Shown here: one piece after another, positions 30,129-54,770 of the stretch
Numbering within the stretch: the first letter of the stretch is position 1
Layout of the letters: every line of letters starts with the position of its first letter
Source of the DNA: Daphnia carinata
Lineage: Eukaryota > Arthropoda > Branchiopoda > Diplostraca > Daphniidae
NCBI RefSeq assembly: GCF_022539665.2
Contig: NC_081338.1
Location: 2,851,679-2,915,678 of the forward strand
Length of the DNA stretch: 64,000 bases
Reading direction: 5' to 3'
Translations under genes and position numbers: made by a program
The notes under the pieces: model-generated
The model's database searches: none
What the model was told of the DNA's origin: nothing
Seen by the model: the letters and a program-made list of their open reading frames with translations, nothing else

Positions 30129-31472
30129 ATGAAAGGTTCATCAAAAAACGATGATTGCTATTTTTTCTACTATTCGTCGTGTACTAAGGTAGGCAAACGC
30201 GCGACACCGAACTATGTACAATTTAATCAAACTCTTGTTGGTTTCTGCCGAATGGCAATTGAATAGGATTTTTGATTATGAAATTAATACTTAATAATGT
30301 TACGTTTCAATATATATTCTTAGAGTGATAGGTGCCCATTTCGCCACGAAGCAGCAGCACTTGGAAACGAGACAGTATGTTCATATTGGCAGCAAGGAAT
30401 GTGCAGCAAACTTCATTGCCCCTTCCGTCACATGGAATTGAAGAAAAACCGTTCGCAAATACCTTGCTATTGGGAATCACAGCCAGTTGGATGTCAAAAA
30501 TCTCATTGCCCGTTCTTTCATAAAACACTAAAAGAGTTGGGGGATGCTTCACCGAACAAAGGTATACTAATTGAGTAGTCAAGCTATAATCTCATTTTTA
30601 CCTCAACAACTATTGCAGATGAAACGTTAATAAGGAGAGTAAAAAATGAGCTAGAATCAGATCCAGAAAATGGCTCAACAACACCTCCACCTCTAGTTCA
30701 ATCCATGGTTGTCAGCATCAATGAAGGTGTGTTTTCACACACAGTTTTCTGATATTTGAAATTAAACTACAGTTCTATCCAGAATCTGATACAGAAAGCA
30801 TTCCCTCTCCCAGCAAGGCCCAGAAAAACACAGATGATGTCTTCAAAATCAAATCTCTGGAGGAACTGAAACTCGAACAGATACAAAAACACGACGCTGC
30901 CATGTATCAGTACGATCAGCCCGCTGAAGGAAAAACAAAGGTGAATTAAAAAAATAAAATCCGTGATAAAAGAAGCAACAAATAGTTAATTTGATTTGCA
31001 TTTTACCTAGAAGACTGCCAAAGTCAGGGCGGACCTACGGAATCGTCTGCAAGTTAGTCAGCCACCCGAGCAGAATCAGAATTCTGAATTTAAAGTGAAA
31101 ACATTGGAAGAAATTCGAGCGGAAAAGCTAGCCAAGAACCAAGTTCCCAAAGACGACCCAACAACTATGGAAGAACTGACTGGTTCTTCATTCAATTCCA
31201 AACGACCAGCACCGCAAACCAAAAAACAAATTCGGATCAAGCGGCCAAAGATCTCCGCGGATCCACCTTCCGACGTACAAGTGCCTAACACGGTGACCGA
31301 AAATGCCGTGACAATTGCAACCGCGCCTAGCAAACTAGTTGAGGGGTCCCAGCCCCAGTCCACCCAAGCTGAAGATTACCTTGACGATGATGACGATGGA
31401 GCGGATAACAACACCGGTTTACTAAACGAGGATGAACTTCTTTTAGAGATCGATAATATCCTGGGAGACTAA
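30129..31472 (+). CDS. Zc3h11a: ZC3H11A-like CCCH zinc-finger protein
   Basis: ZC3H11A family; the vertebrate protein works with the TREX mRNA-export machinery in the nucleus. Exons 30129-30188, 30324-30561, 30619-30726, 30783-30940 and 31011-31472 give about 341 aa. Three N-terminal CCCH fingers: CYFFYYSSCTK (split by intron 1) completed by CPFRH, then CSYWQQGMCSKLHCPFRH, then CYWESQPVGCQKSHCPFFH. Downstream are two family-type helical motifs, FKIKSLEELKLEQIQ and FKVKTLEEIRAEKLAK. The acidic C-terminus ends DELLLEIDNILGD, matching the human DDLLLELSEMIDS tail. The protein is less than half the human length because most of the central region is missing, yet both ends are intact. It is convergent with Pax6, whose 3' end lies 666 bp away. 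Confidence 0.93.
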
Positions 31473-32138
31473 TTGTGCGCTTTGTTTTGATTTTTCTTTT
31501 TTTTTGCTTGTTTGTAATTGCTGCCAAGTGATATACATTATGACACACACGACACCATGGGAAGAAAAATACAAATGTGCGTTTTAATCCAATTCCACAA
31601 TGCAAAGTTTCAAAGTTACGATGACACATGTCATCAGCGAGCTGCCGAATCACCAGTAGAGTTGGCCGCCAACGCCACTGTCGTCCTTTTGTCTGCGTGG
31701 CATGTTCTTTCACGTGACTTGGCGGGCACGAAGCCAATAGCAAATCAGAAGCAAATGGAACAGTGAAGAAACATTTCAACATGAAATGGGTAGGCGACGA
31801 GCAAAAAGAGGACATAAGAATGATAATTGAAACAAAGCACAAAAGGGGAACATATTCAGTTATACAATACTTCTGAAACAGAAAAAGAAAGCAATATGGT
31901 CCCACACCAGTTTTCACTGTCAAGTGTTGAACAGAAAAAAAAAGTACGTCATGTAAACACGTATGTCTGTTATTTTTGTATGCTTATTCATTAGTTGTTT
32001 TCTTTGTAATCCTTTATTTTTTTTTTTTATTTATTTTTTTTTTTTTTCTATATGTTTAAGTTCTTTGTTGTCTTGTATACCGTTCGTCAAGGGATCCACC
32101 TTGAACGAACGGATTAAAGTCAGGCATTTTTGTTAAAT
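31473..32138. other. convergent 3' UTR spacer
   Basis: Holds the 3' UTRs of ZC3H11A (plus) and Pax6 (minus), which may overlap. No plus-strand AATAAA was found. T-rich runs cluster at 32011-32048. ORFs on both strands here look like chance. Confidence 0.5.
32013..32018 (-). terminator. polyadenylation signal, Pax6
   Basis: TTTATT (AATAAA on the Pax6 strand) lies about 120 bp beyond the stop codon, with a second copy near 32027. They sit in a T-rich tract that reads as A-rich on the gene strand, so precise use is uncertain. Confidence 0.4.
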
Positions 32139-45642
<13,504 letters not shown>

Positions 45643-45670
45643 GGCTCCGATGTCCAGTCCGAAATCTTCC

Positions 45671-48600
45671 CTATGATAAAAAGAATAAATAAATAAAATT
45701 AGATCGTGCACGTTCAGAAATGGATCAGGTAGTTATGTGTGCCATCTGACAAAAGAAAAACACCAATTGATGCACAAAAAATGATTTGACATCATAACGC
45801 TAAGAGGAGACAACGTAAGCCGACACCCTAAAATTATCAATGTCTTTTGAAAAACAGGACACAGTTATAGAGGGGGTTGTAAGTTTACACATGTCGTGTT
45901 ATTTGTTTAAAAAAAAAAAAAAAAAAGAAAAAAGGGGGATGTGTGTGTGTGATTTATGACATAATCCTGTCCCCTCCCTCTTGTCGAACCACTTCTTCTA
46001 TTTTCACTATAGTTCAGCTGCTTCTGTTGTACAAAGATATAGGAGGGTGGCCGGGGCTTCGGTTTGCCACCGCCGCCGCCCCGTTTTTTTTTTTTTTTCT
46101 CCTTTTACAACGTCAAATGTTGGCAATGCATCCCCTAAATACACGGTAGGCAGAAAAGGCTCTATGTTCAAGTACATACGTACATACAAGAAAAGAATTA
46201 GGGGGAGGAGCGTTGAACGCTGTATGAAATCATAATCGGTCGGTCCCCGCGAGCCGGCAGCCATTTGTTTGGCACCCCGAGTGGGTACTTGAAAGTCGAG
46301 GTCCTCGACAACAGATAACAGCAACAACAAGAGAATATATATTTATTTTTTTTTTAGCAATTCTCTCCCCCCCCCCCTTCTATTAAAATTTTGTTCGATT
46401 ATTTTTTTGAACGCGCGCCGTGTTAACGTCATCATCGAACCCCTTTCCTGTCTTAAATGCGTCTATAAATTTATGGCGAAACACAATCAATAACGGGGAC
46501 ACGTGTTAAACAAATCATCAACTCAAACTAACAAATAAAAACAAAACATTTTCATTAATTACGAACGTCATCACATTTACCGATGGACGCCAATGATTGG
46601 GATAAAATGAGACATTAGAAGAATAAGCTTCGATGCTGTTCCTATTGTTGTTACATGCTGATATGTACAAGAGGAGAAGGAGGGGATGTATGGGGAAAGA
46701 AAAGACTGAATGAAGAGGGGAGTTTTGATCATAGCAGCGGGATGTCCCGGCGGTTGGATGCCCTTGTTGCTGGTCCGCCGTGAACAGCGAACATTGATCG
46801 ATTGAATTGCTATCTATCTATCAATCAAAAACGCAGAAAATATCGGAGGCTCTCGTGTTGTACGGATAAATAATATACGTCCAGGCACACTGTACGTGTA
46901 CGCTAAAAATAAGAGTTCATTCTAGGCCTTGTGTGTTATAGCGGCAACAGTCGATTGCGTATAGCGTATACATGTACGTACGTTGTGAGTGTGTACACAC
47001 ACACATTGACTATGCATTTGTGAGATGTAGAAGGACTTTTTGTACATATAATGTAGAGGAATATATAAGAAAAGGGAGGGTATAAATGAACAGAGTGATC
47101 TCAATGCCCCAATATCCTCACCATTTTTCCGGCTTTCCCCCCTCGTCCCTTTTTTTTTTTTTGAAATAATTTCTCTTTTTCCAGGAAAACTTTTTTTTTT
47201 CTTTTCATTTTTCTCAGCCATAGCCAACGCAGTTCTTAAAGAGGAGGAGCTGATGGAACGGTCCTTTGGGCCTCTTTTTTTTGTGTGTGTGTACTTATCT
47301 CTCCGTTCACGGAGGGGGGTCCCTTCAATTGACGTTTTTTCAGGGGCCCTTCACGCTGCATTCGCCTTAGTTGTAAGCTACCGGTAACCGATGGGGCTGT
47401 AACAGCCATTAGTAACGCCATTACACGGCCACAGGCTAATCGACATGAGAGGTGTGTGCACTATGCGATGTAAAAAGGAAGTCAGCTTTCCTCTCTGGCC
47501 TTTGCACATGAAGTGATTTTGATTTATCATTCGCGTTCGTTTAATAAAAAAAAAAAAAAATTGCGTGATGCTGCACAAGTACGTTTTGCATTGAACGCAG
47601 ACACGCAACGAGTTTCTGTGGAAAATAAAATAAAGGTAAATAGGCCTCAGTCTAGCGGTGCACAAATTTGCTTCCGTTGAAGACCTACAGTTTTTGTTTT
47701 ATCCCTTTTCTCGTGCGTTTTCACGAAAATTTAACATTCGTCTCGACTTTGGTTTATTTTCCACTATCTGTCACCTTTGTTTTGAAAAATAAGGAGCCCG
47801 AAGAGAAATCTTGTTTAGTTAATAAACAAAGTCTGCATTTCATTCGATGTGTGGAAAAAATCTCGGCCGTCTTGAGGGCCTCAGGTCTCAACTTGAATGA
47901 ACGCAAATCAGCCGTAGGTGTTAAAACATTTCGCTTCCGTTCACACTCGTAATTGGATTGGCTATGCACGGATAGAGTTTGTGTTACATTGACCATTGGC
48001 TGTAACACGGAAACAACGTGGGGGGATAAAAAAAAAAATAATATTGTGCGGCCGGCTTACGTGTCTATTGTTTTGGTTCACGCGCTTGGTCAACGCGTCA
48101 TCGCTATCATCACGCTACGTTGATCGTATTTAAAATGAACAGTTCCACGCTGAGCGCACTAAAGGTTTCATCGTCGACTACTGTATTGTTCTTGCCACCT
48201 TCTCAAATATTTTTTTTTCAATTTTTCATTGCGCTTCTTCCGACCTTTAACCTCGTCATCTCTATAGCCTTGTCGACCGTTGTGTAATTGTGTATAAGCC
48301 TCTAACTGCAAACGTATTTTCCCGCCCTGAATTTCTTTTTTTTTTTTTACGACTGAGAGAGGATAACGAGATTTGTTGGTGATTTCAGTTTGGGGTTTCT
48401 AACTTGTAAGATTTTTTTGTTTTTGTTTTTTTTCGGGCAAAAGAAAATCTGTGTTTTTCAAGTGAGTGAGTCTTGCAATATCGATCGTGATTGCTTAGAC
48501 GTATATGCGCTGTGAAAAAAGAATTAAAGGTTTCCTTTTCCGATGTCTCATGGCGTGCGCGTTTCTATCCTTTTTTTCTTTTTCTTGTTGTATGTTCTTA

Positions 48601-49835
48601 ACTTCCTTATCGTCAACTCGGTTTATCATTAGGCCCCTCTATATCGGTCCTATTAGCCTCAAAATGCAATGGAGAAAAGACGGGGTCATGAGGGGCATTC
48701 CGTTCCGTGCCACTAAACTTCTTTTCTTATACATAAAATTACGTACGGGTCGCTTGCTTGAAGCGTGGCCAAAAAAAAAAAAAAAAAGAAGTAGAAGAAA
48801 AAAAAAGGATAAACGACATCAACGTGAAAGTGCAATGCCAACGTTATTGAGCTAAGGCCGTCGGTAATTTTCGAAGAGGGCAGTCGATGCTGCAATCGCT
48901 GGGGGATAAAATCGAAAAAAAAAACAAAAAAACAAATGAATTGCATATTTTTTAAATCAAAATTCAGAGAAAGATTTCCTATATCCGACGTTTAAGTGGG
49001 CGAAGAAAAGAGACGGACTATTTAAAAATGCGTGGAGATTTTCTGCGGCTGGGTGCCGACTAACAGAGAAGAAAGAAATCCATGGGATCAGCTTAATTTT
49101 GTTTTCGTATTTTCTGTCTATTCTTTTTTTTTTTTCTTTCGTATCTTTCTTATTATAAATACCTGCAAGACCTTTGTATAGAACTATCCATTTCTCGGCC
49201 CTCTGTCCCATACATTCACAGACGGCCGCCGCCGCCGCCCATTTAGTTTCCCTTTGGTATTTGTTTGTTGCTGTGTAGATATATATTTAAAAAAGAAAAT
49301 GCATTCGACCAAATTGAATTTCTATTGGATCAGGCACGCAGAAGAAGAAGAAAAAAAAAGATCATCTAAAGAAGATGGGCTAGTTTTTTTGGGTTTTTTT
49401 TCAAATCATTTTTTCGTTTAAATTGTTGTGTGTATTTATCTTGTATGGAGTGGTGGTAATAGATTGTTATATACCGCCGCAATGTCGTTGGGTTTGATGG
49501 CTAGGCTTCGCGTTATAACGACCGTGTCGAATCAATTATTGACGCTGGTTCTTAAAACGTTGATTTCCTGTCGTGTTGAGACCTGTTTACCTTCCCATTT
49601 TTTTTTACCAAACAACATTCGGGCCTAGAACTGTCACGCATTTCCTGATCTAAGCATCTCACGTTAACTACGCAATTCAAAACAGATGAATTTTGAAAGT
49701 TTGGTCCTCTAAATTTCGGATGCATAACGATGGCCTAGCGTTGAATATCCTTCAAGTTCTTCATCGCTTCCAATGTCTTATTACACCCACTTGAATGGGG
49801 ATGACGTAGAACTTTGAAAATCAAGACGGGAAATG
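45671..49835. other. non-coding DNA 5' of the Pax6 start codon
   Basis: Immediately upstream of the acceptor that feeds the Pax6 start-codon exon, so this is probably a leader intron. No coding exon is recognised. It holds homopolymers (45909, 46085, 46367, 47543, 48773), a CGCCGCCGCC patch at 46067-46082 and GCCGCCGCCGCC at 49225-49239. Confidence 0.5.
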
Positions 49836-49842
49836 ACTTACC
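49836..49842 (-). other. strong splice donor, candidate Pax6 leader exon
   Basis: On the minus strand GCTGAACCG|GTAAGTCAT is a near-consensus donor. It lies 4.2 kb upstream of the acceptor at 45671 and 0.6-0.7 kb downstream of a promoter-like patch. It may end a 5' non-coding exon of Pax6. Confidence 0.35.
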
Positions 49843-50394
49843 GGTTCAGCGTGATGCAATGGACGGTGTCGAACTTTAAATCTCCGTCACGCCGGTATTT
49901 TTTTTTTTCTTCAATTATATACGAAAAGGATACCCTGGATGCCTCACACAAGTGTCGAAAAATCACGAACCGAACTAAAGACCGGGTAGAGGGGGGGGGG
50001 GCGCGTTTAACACAGCGAGGTACAGAACACAACAGTCGATTCCACGCGGAGATGATTCGATTGATTTTCGAAACTAATAAAAACTGATGACAAACAACAA
50101 AACTGAAAGTCTTAAAAATGTGGATTGCGTTCCTTTTTTCTTTTTTTTTTTTTCCGTAGAGCCGGAATGATGGGACGAAGGGAACGTGTTGTGACCGATT
50201 CACTTCCTCCGACTGGAGTGAGTGGTTCTTCAGCACCGTGTCCAAATGGCTTTCGCACTCCGCCTCGCACGTATTTGTTCTCTCTCTCTCTCTGTCTCTT
50301 AGGAGTCTCTCAGCTGTGTGTGTGTGCTGTCTTTCTACTGCACTCGTCGACGTTCCAGCCACGAGCCTATCCGGATGGGTCAGCTTACAAGTTG

Positions 50395-50396
<2 letters not shown>

Positions 50397-50432
<36 letters not shown>
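50397..50432. repeat. (CT)n / (GA)n run
   Basis: A pure CT run of about 36 bp, with a shorter CT run at 50279-50300 and another near 50680. On the Pax6 strand these are GAGA tracts, a common feature of arthropod developmental promoters. Confidence 0.9.
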
Positions 50433-50433
<1 letters not shown>

Positions 50434-50519
50434 TTTTCCTTTTTCCATATTTGTGTGTGTGTGTTTGTGTGTATATTGTCCTGCTGTACACTCTGTGTAC
50501 ATGTTGAAGAAGCCTAAAA

Positions 50520-50690
50520 GAAAGGGGCGGTGCTTTCCGGCTTGGCTATCGACCCGGCGGAAGCCAATCAGAGAGCTTCGAGGCAAACCTTCAACCCGAA
50601 TCCTGGGCTCGCCCGTGAACGGTGATGCCGACTTTGGTCGGAGCTAAGAGAGTTACGCTCCGCCCTTCTTCTTTCACCGCTCTCTCTCTC
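50520..50690 (-). promoter_or_regulatory. GC/CCAAT promoter-like patch, candidate Pax6 promoter
   Basis: A GC-rich island in AT-rich surroundings. It contains GGGGCGG (50524), AGCCAATCAGAG (50561), CTCGCCCG (50609) and CTCCGCCC (50657), flanked on both sides by (CT)n tracts. It lies upstream of the minus-strand donor at 49842. Direction and target are inferred from position. Confidence 0.4.
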
Positions 50691-53600
50691 TCTTTGTGTC
50701 ACGTCCCATTAGCTGTTGTGTGTAGCTAACTAAACTTCTTTTTTTTTTTGTCAAAAACTTTTGATGGTTGAACTGAAACGTAAATGAAAACGTTTGTTTC
50801 CTATTTTAATTACATTGTTTTCTAGCTTAAATTAAAAGGGCGTGTTTGATAGTGATGCGCTTTTCATTTCTTTAAAAGTGGCCCATCGCATTGTTTGCTG
50901 TACATCAACACCGATAATAACGAGCGCTTGTCTGTGTATATAATCATCGCGTGGTTTTTGTGGTTTCATCAAAAAAAAAAAAAATATATTCTCTTTTGAT
51001 TCGGGTGTCTACTATTACCGGTAATGATAGGTTATTTTCTATACCAGGCGCTATACCGCCCCTTCTCGTCGTCAATGCGCCGTGTCAAGCAGAGGGTATT
51101 TTTTTTTTTATTTCTTTTATTCCATGAAAAAAAAAAAAAAAAAAAAAACATATCTCCCCTCTAACCAACCGGTGTTCCAGGCCCGAAAAAAAAAACGTGA
51201 ACAATCGTACCAGTATAGATTATCATGCATCTTACCTATACGTATACGTGTGTCGTGTATGTGTGTACGTATAAAAGAAAAGACTGGGCTTGTTATATCG
51301 CTACTTGTGTATGCGGCACTTTGGCTGTGCGCGCGCTGTGGATTGTTGTCGAAACAAGCGGTCGGTACTATATATACCCAGATTAGCACCCCCATTTTTA
51401 TTTTTTATTATTATATTTCTTGTTGTTGCTGTTTTCTCTCTCTCTCCCTCCCTGTTAGTTATCGTCCTCTTATAAAAGGGGAGCGCAAAAAAAAAAAAAA
51501 AAAAAGAGTGGCAGATAAACAAACCAGAAACAGCATTGATTTTCATTTGTGTATTGCATTCAAATAGAAATGTAGCTCATAGTTTGTTTGTTTTTTTTTG
51601 GCTGTTGTTGGAGAACAACAACAAATGTGGACTGTCTGTTAGGAGATGGCAATGTAGTAGACCTATATATGGTTCAAATTTCTTCCCCTCCTGTGTTAGT
51701 TCTCGTTGACACCCGTCAAATTGAGCTCTTATTAATCAAAACCGGTAAACAAGCCGGATATGTAAACATCCTTCATTCTTTATATTCTTTTCCTTTTTTT
51801 TTTTTTTTTCATTCTGTTTGGTGGTTATTTGATTCACCATTTTCTTTTGCGTGTTTTGTGGGGGGATCATAATAATCACGGCGTTGCTAAATAAATAAAG
51901 GCAACATAAAAGAAAAGAACAAATTTGATATAGGCCTGTACCTCAGCGACGAGTGAATTTGTTTCTCACACAATTTATGTGAATTATACTTTTTCTTTTT
52001 TCAAATCACGTACCCACATTTGATGAAATACTGGAGAATTCTGTGCGCGTTCTTATACGGTCAACACGTTACCCCTCCACGTTGGCAGTCGGCGAGATGA
52101 ATCAGAGTCGAGTATCAATGTAAAACGATACGTCACCAGTAGTCTATAAGTAAAAGAGGATTGCGTGTGACATGAAGGGATTAAAGTTTATCCTTTTTTT
52201 TTTAAAGAGAAAAATAGATAAACATATCTAATATAGATGAAAGGAAACAAACACACGCACAACAGAGTTTAAAAGAAAAAAGGGGGGGGAACGATTCAAA
52301 TACGGCTAATCCAGTTGGTGCAGTGAGTTCATAACGGGTAGCTTATATGTTCTTATAGACTTTATGTAGAACGATCATCTCTTGTCTCCCTCATATTGTG
52401 TGTATTTATGGACTTTTGTCCGGGACGGATTGAACTGTGGCTTGAACGTATAGGAGAAGAATCTTGCAGACATCAATCGTGTTTCGCATTTAGCCTGAAT
52501 TTAAATAAACAAAATTCAAAACCCATTCATTTGTTTAGCGTTTAATTCATCAAGAAAATATACCAGTGGGTCGAGTTGTGTTGTATGAAGGATCAGTTGG
52601 GCATTGTGGAGAGTTTTATTGCGACACTTGTCGGCCCCCGTGAGTTACAAATAGTCGTAACTTTGATGTGTCGGAGAAACACCCCCCCTCTAGCGTCTTC
52701 TTCTTTTTCTTTCTTCTTCAAATCTAGGTCTATACGTTGGACTATAGCCATTTGGAGTCTTTTGCGCACACACATACACACACACACACAGAAAATATAA
52801 TAACCCGCAAACAAAAAAAAAAAAAAAAAAAAAGGAAGAAAGGTTGGGCAGAGGAGGGAGGCCAACGCGGCTATCGGGACTATAATGTTGTAGACTCTTC
52901 TAACTGTGTATGTATATATATATATATATACACGGCAGCGTCTAGTGCATATATATGGTATAGAATCTATACATAAGAAAAAGAAAAAAAAAAAGAGTTT
53001 CTTCTGTGAAGAGCTCTTCAACGGAAAGAAGTGTCACATAAAGTACCTCGCGTTTGTTTTTTTTTTTTTTTTTTCGTGCCTTTTCTTCTTGAAAATAAAA
53101 AGGGGGGAAAGAAAATCTTTTTTTTTTTTTTTTTTTTTTTCTTTTTCTTGTTTATTTTATTTTATTTTTTTTTTTTTTTGGAGGGGGTTATAATCTTCGA
53201 GCAGTAGGCCTCCTTGCCTATATGAGCACGCCAAAGAAGTCAGCTATAGAAAAGGCTGGTAAAAACGTGAAAACGACTGGCTCCCGAAGCAAAATCCAAC
53301 GCGATATATGCTCACTTCGTTACAAAAACATTAGATACGGAGTGCGGGTTTAGATAATTGCTAATTCTAAATACATTTTTTGAAACGTTTTCAATTCATC
53401 AAAAATTTTGGATAAGAAACACTTCCATAATTGCGACGACATTGGCAATTTGCCTCATTAATGAAAGTAGGTAGGGCCCTCCAACGAGGGCGTCCAATGT
53501 TTTCCTCACTCCGACTTTAAAAAACGAACATATTTTTATTTCAAACAGATGCAGCAGAATAAAAGGTAGCAAAAGGAGGATGCGACTAAAAAAGAAGAAA

Positions 53601-54334
53601 TGAAAAGAAAAAAAAAAACGAGCTTCTATTATGTTATATATATATATATATATATATATACATACAGACCACGGTGGGTATAAATAAATAAAAAAAAAAA
53701 AAATGTCGCTATGAATAAGAAAAATATAACGCCCCACCGTCGCAGGTGACAGATTTTTTTTTCCAGCCAGCTTCTGATGGCAGGCCAGCACAGAAGCACC
53801 CCCAAAAAAAAAAGAAACACGAAGGTGCCGTGTAAATATACTATACAGTCACACTGTGACTAATTAAGGGCTCTAAAGAAGATGCACGTCTAAATAGGAA
53901 TTTTGTTTTTCTTTTTTCTTGATTTGGTGAAGGTAGCAAATATTAAAATTGAGTATAGCTGCCGTGTTATACCTTTAGTGGAATTTCCAACGTCCAACTC
54001 GTCCTCTTTCCCTTTCTACTTGAATCTTTACCAACTCCTTTTCTCGACCTGTGCGTCGTGTTTAAATATATCAAGACCATCTGCTGTTCTGAAGATCCTT
54101 TTCTTTCTACCTTTAATTTTCGTTTCTCTTTATACATACACAGCAAAAAAAAAAATAATAATAATAATAAATATACGTAACATGATATAGCCTGCTGCTG
54201 TTGCCCCTTTTTTTTTCTCTCTCTTTATTAAAAGAACGGATGGGAGAGAAAGAGAGAGAGAATTACGTAGTATTTCTTCGCCTTGTTCGTCGTCTCCTAC
54301 TTCTTTTTTTTTTTTTTTTCTTCTTTTCTCTCTT

Positions 54335-54371
<37 letters not shown>

Positions 54372-54760
54372 GAAGGCAAATAAATAAAACGACATTCAAA
54401 CACAAAAGTGACAGCTTTAATAGTCTCTTTATCGTTTCCCCCCGGAGAGCATTTTCTTTTTTTTTTTTTTTTTTTTCTTGGTAGCAAAACGGATGGGGCT
54501 TCCCTTGATTTATCAACCAGCAGCTACTATAATTTAGCAGCAGTATATATTTAGGCCTTCCTATACACATTTATAAATTTTTAACGTGTATTTAAGACCC
54601 GAATATTACCGGTAGCCAGATTGCCAAAAACTCTGTTTGAATCGAAGGCTGATAACACACACACAATTCTTGAAATTAAAACTCTTTCGTTTTTTGTTTT
54701 TTTTTTTCTTCAAAATCTCAATATCGAATTGATGTTGACTACATTCAACGTGCGTGAAAG
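50691..54760. other. non-coding DNA
   Basis: No coding exon is recognised. The stretch holds abundant poly-A/T runs (51127, 53057, 53119, 53166), CA and TA runs (52765-52791, 52914-52931, 53635-53660) and many short low-complexity ORFs. Confidence 0.5.
53635..53660. repeat. (TA)n run
   Basis: A pure TA run of about 26 bp between poly-A tracts. Confidence 0.88.
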
Positions 54761-54770
54761 ACTTACCTTC
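54761..54770 (-). other. strong splice donor, second candidate leader exon
   Basis: On the minus strand CATCTTCGAAG|GTAAGTCTTTC is a consensus donor in otherwise featureless DNA. It could end a more distal Pax6 5' exon (an alternative promoter) or an exon of an unannotated minus-strand transcript. Confidence 0.35.

Noticed and set aside
31327-31923. 198-codon minus-strand ORF
   Set aside because: It overlaps the antisense of the ZC3H11A last exon and 3' UTR, and the composition is not protein-like.
49838-50491. 217-codon minus-strand ORF upstream of Pax6
   Set aside because: Much of it is RERERE/THTHTH translated from (CT)n and (GT)n repeats; it is more likely leader or promoter DNA than a protein.
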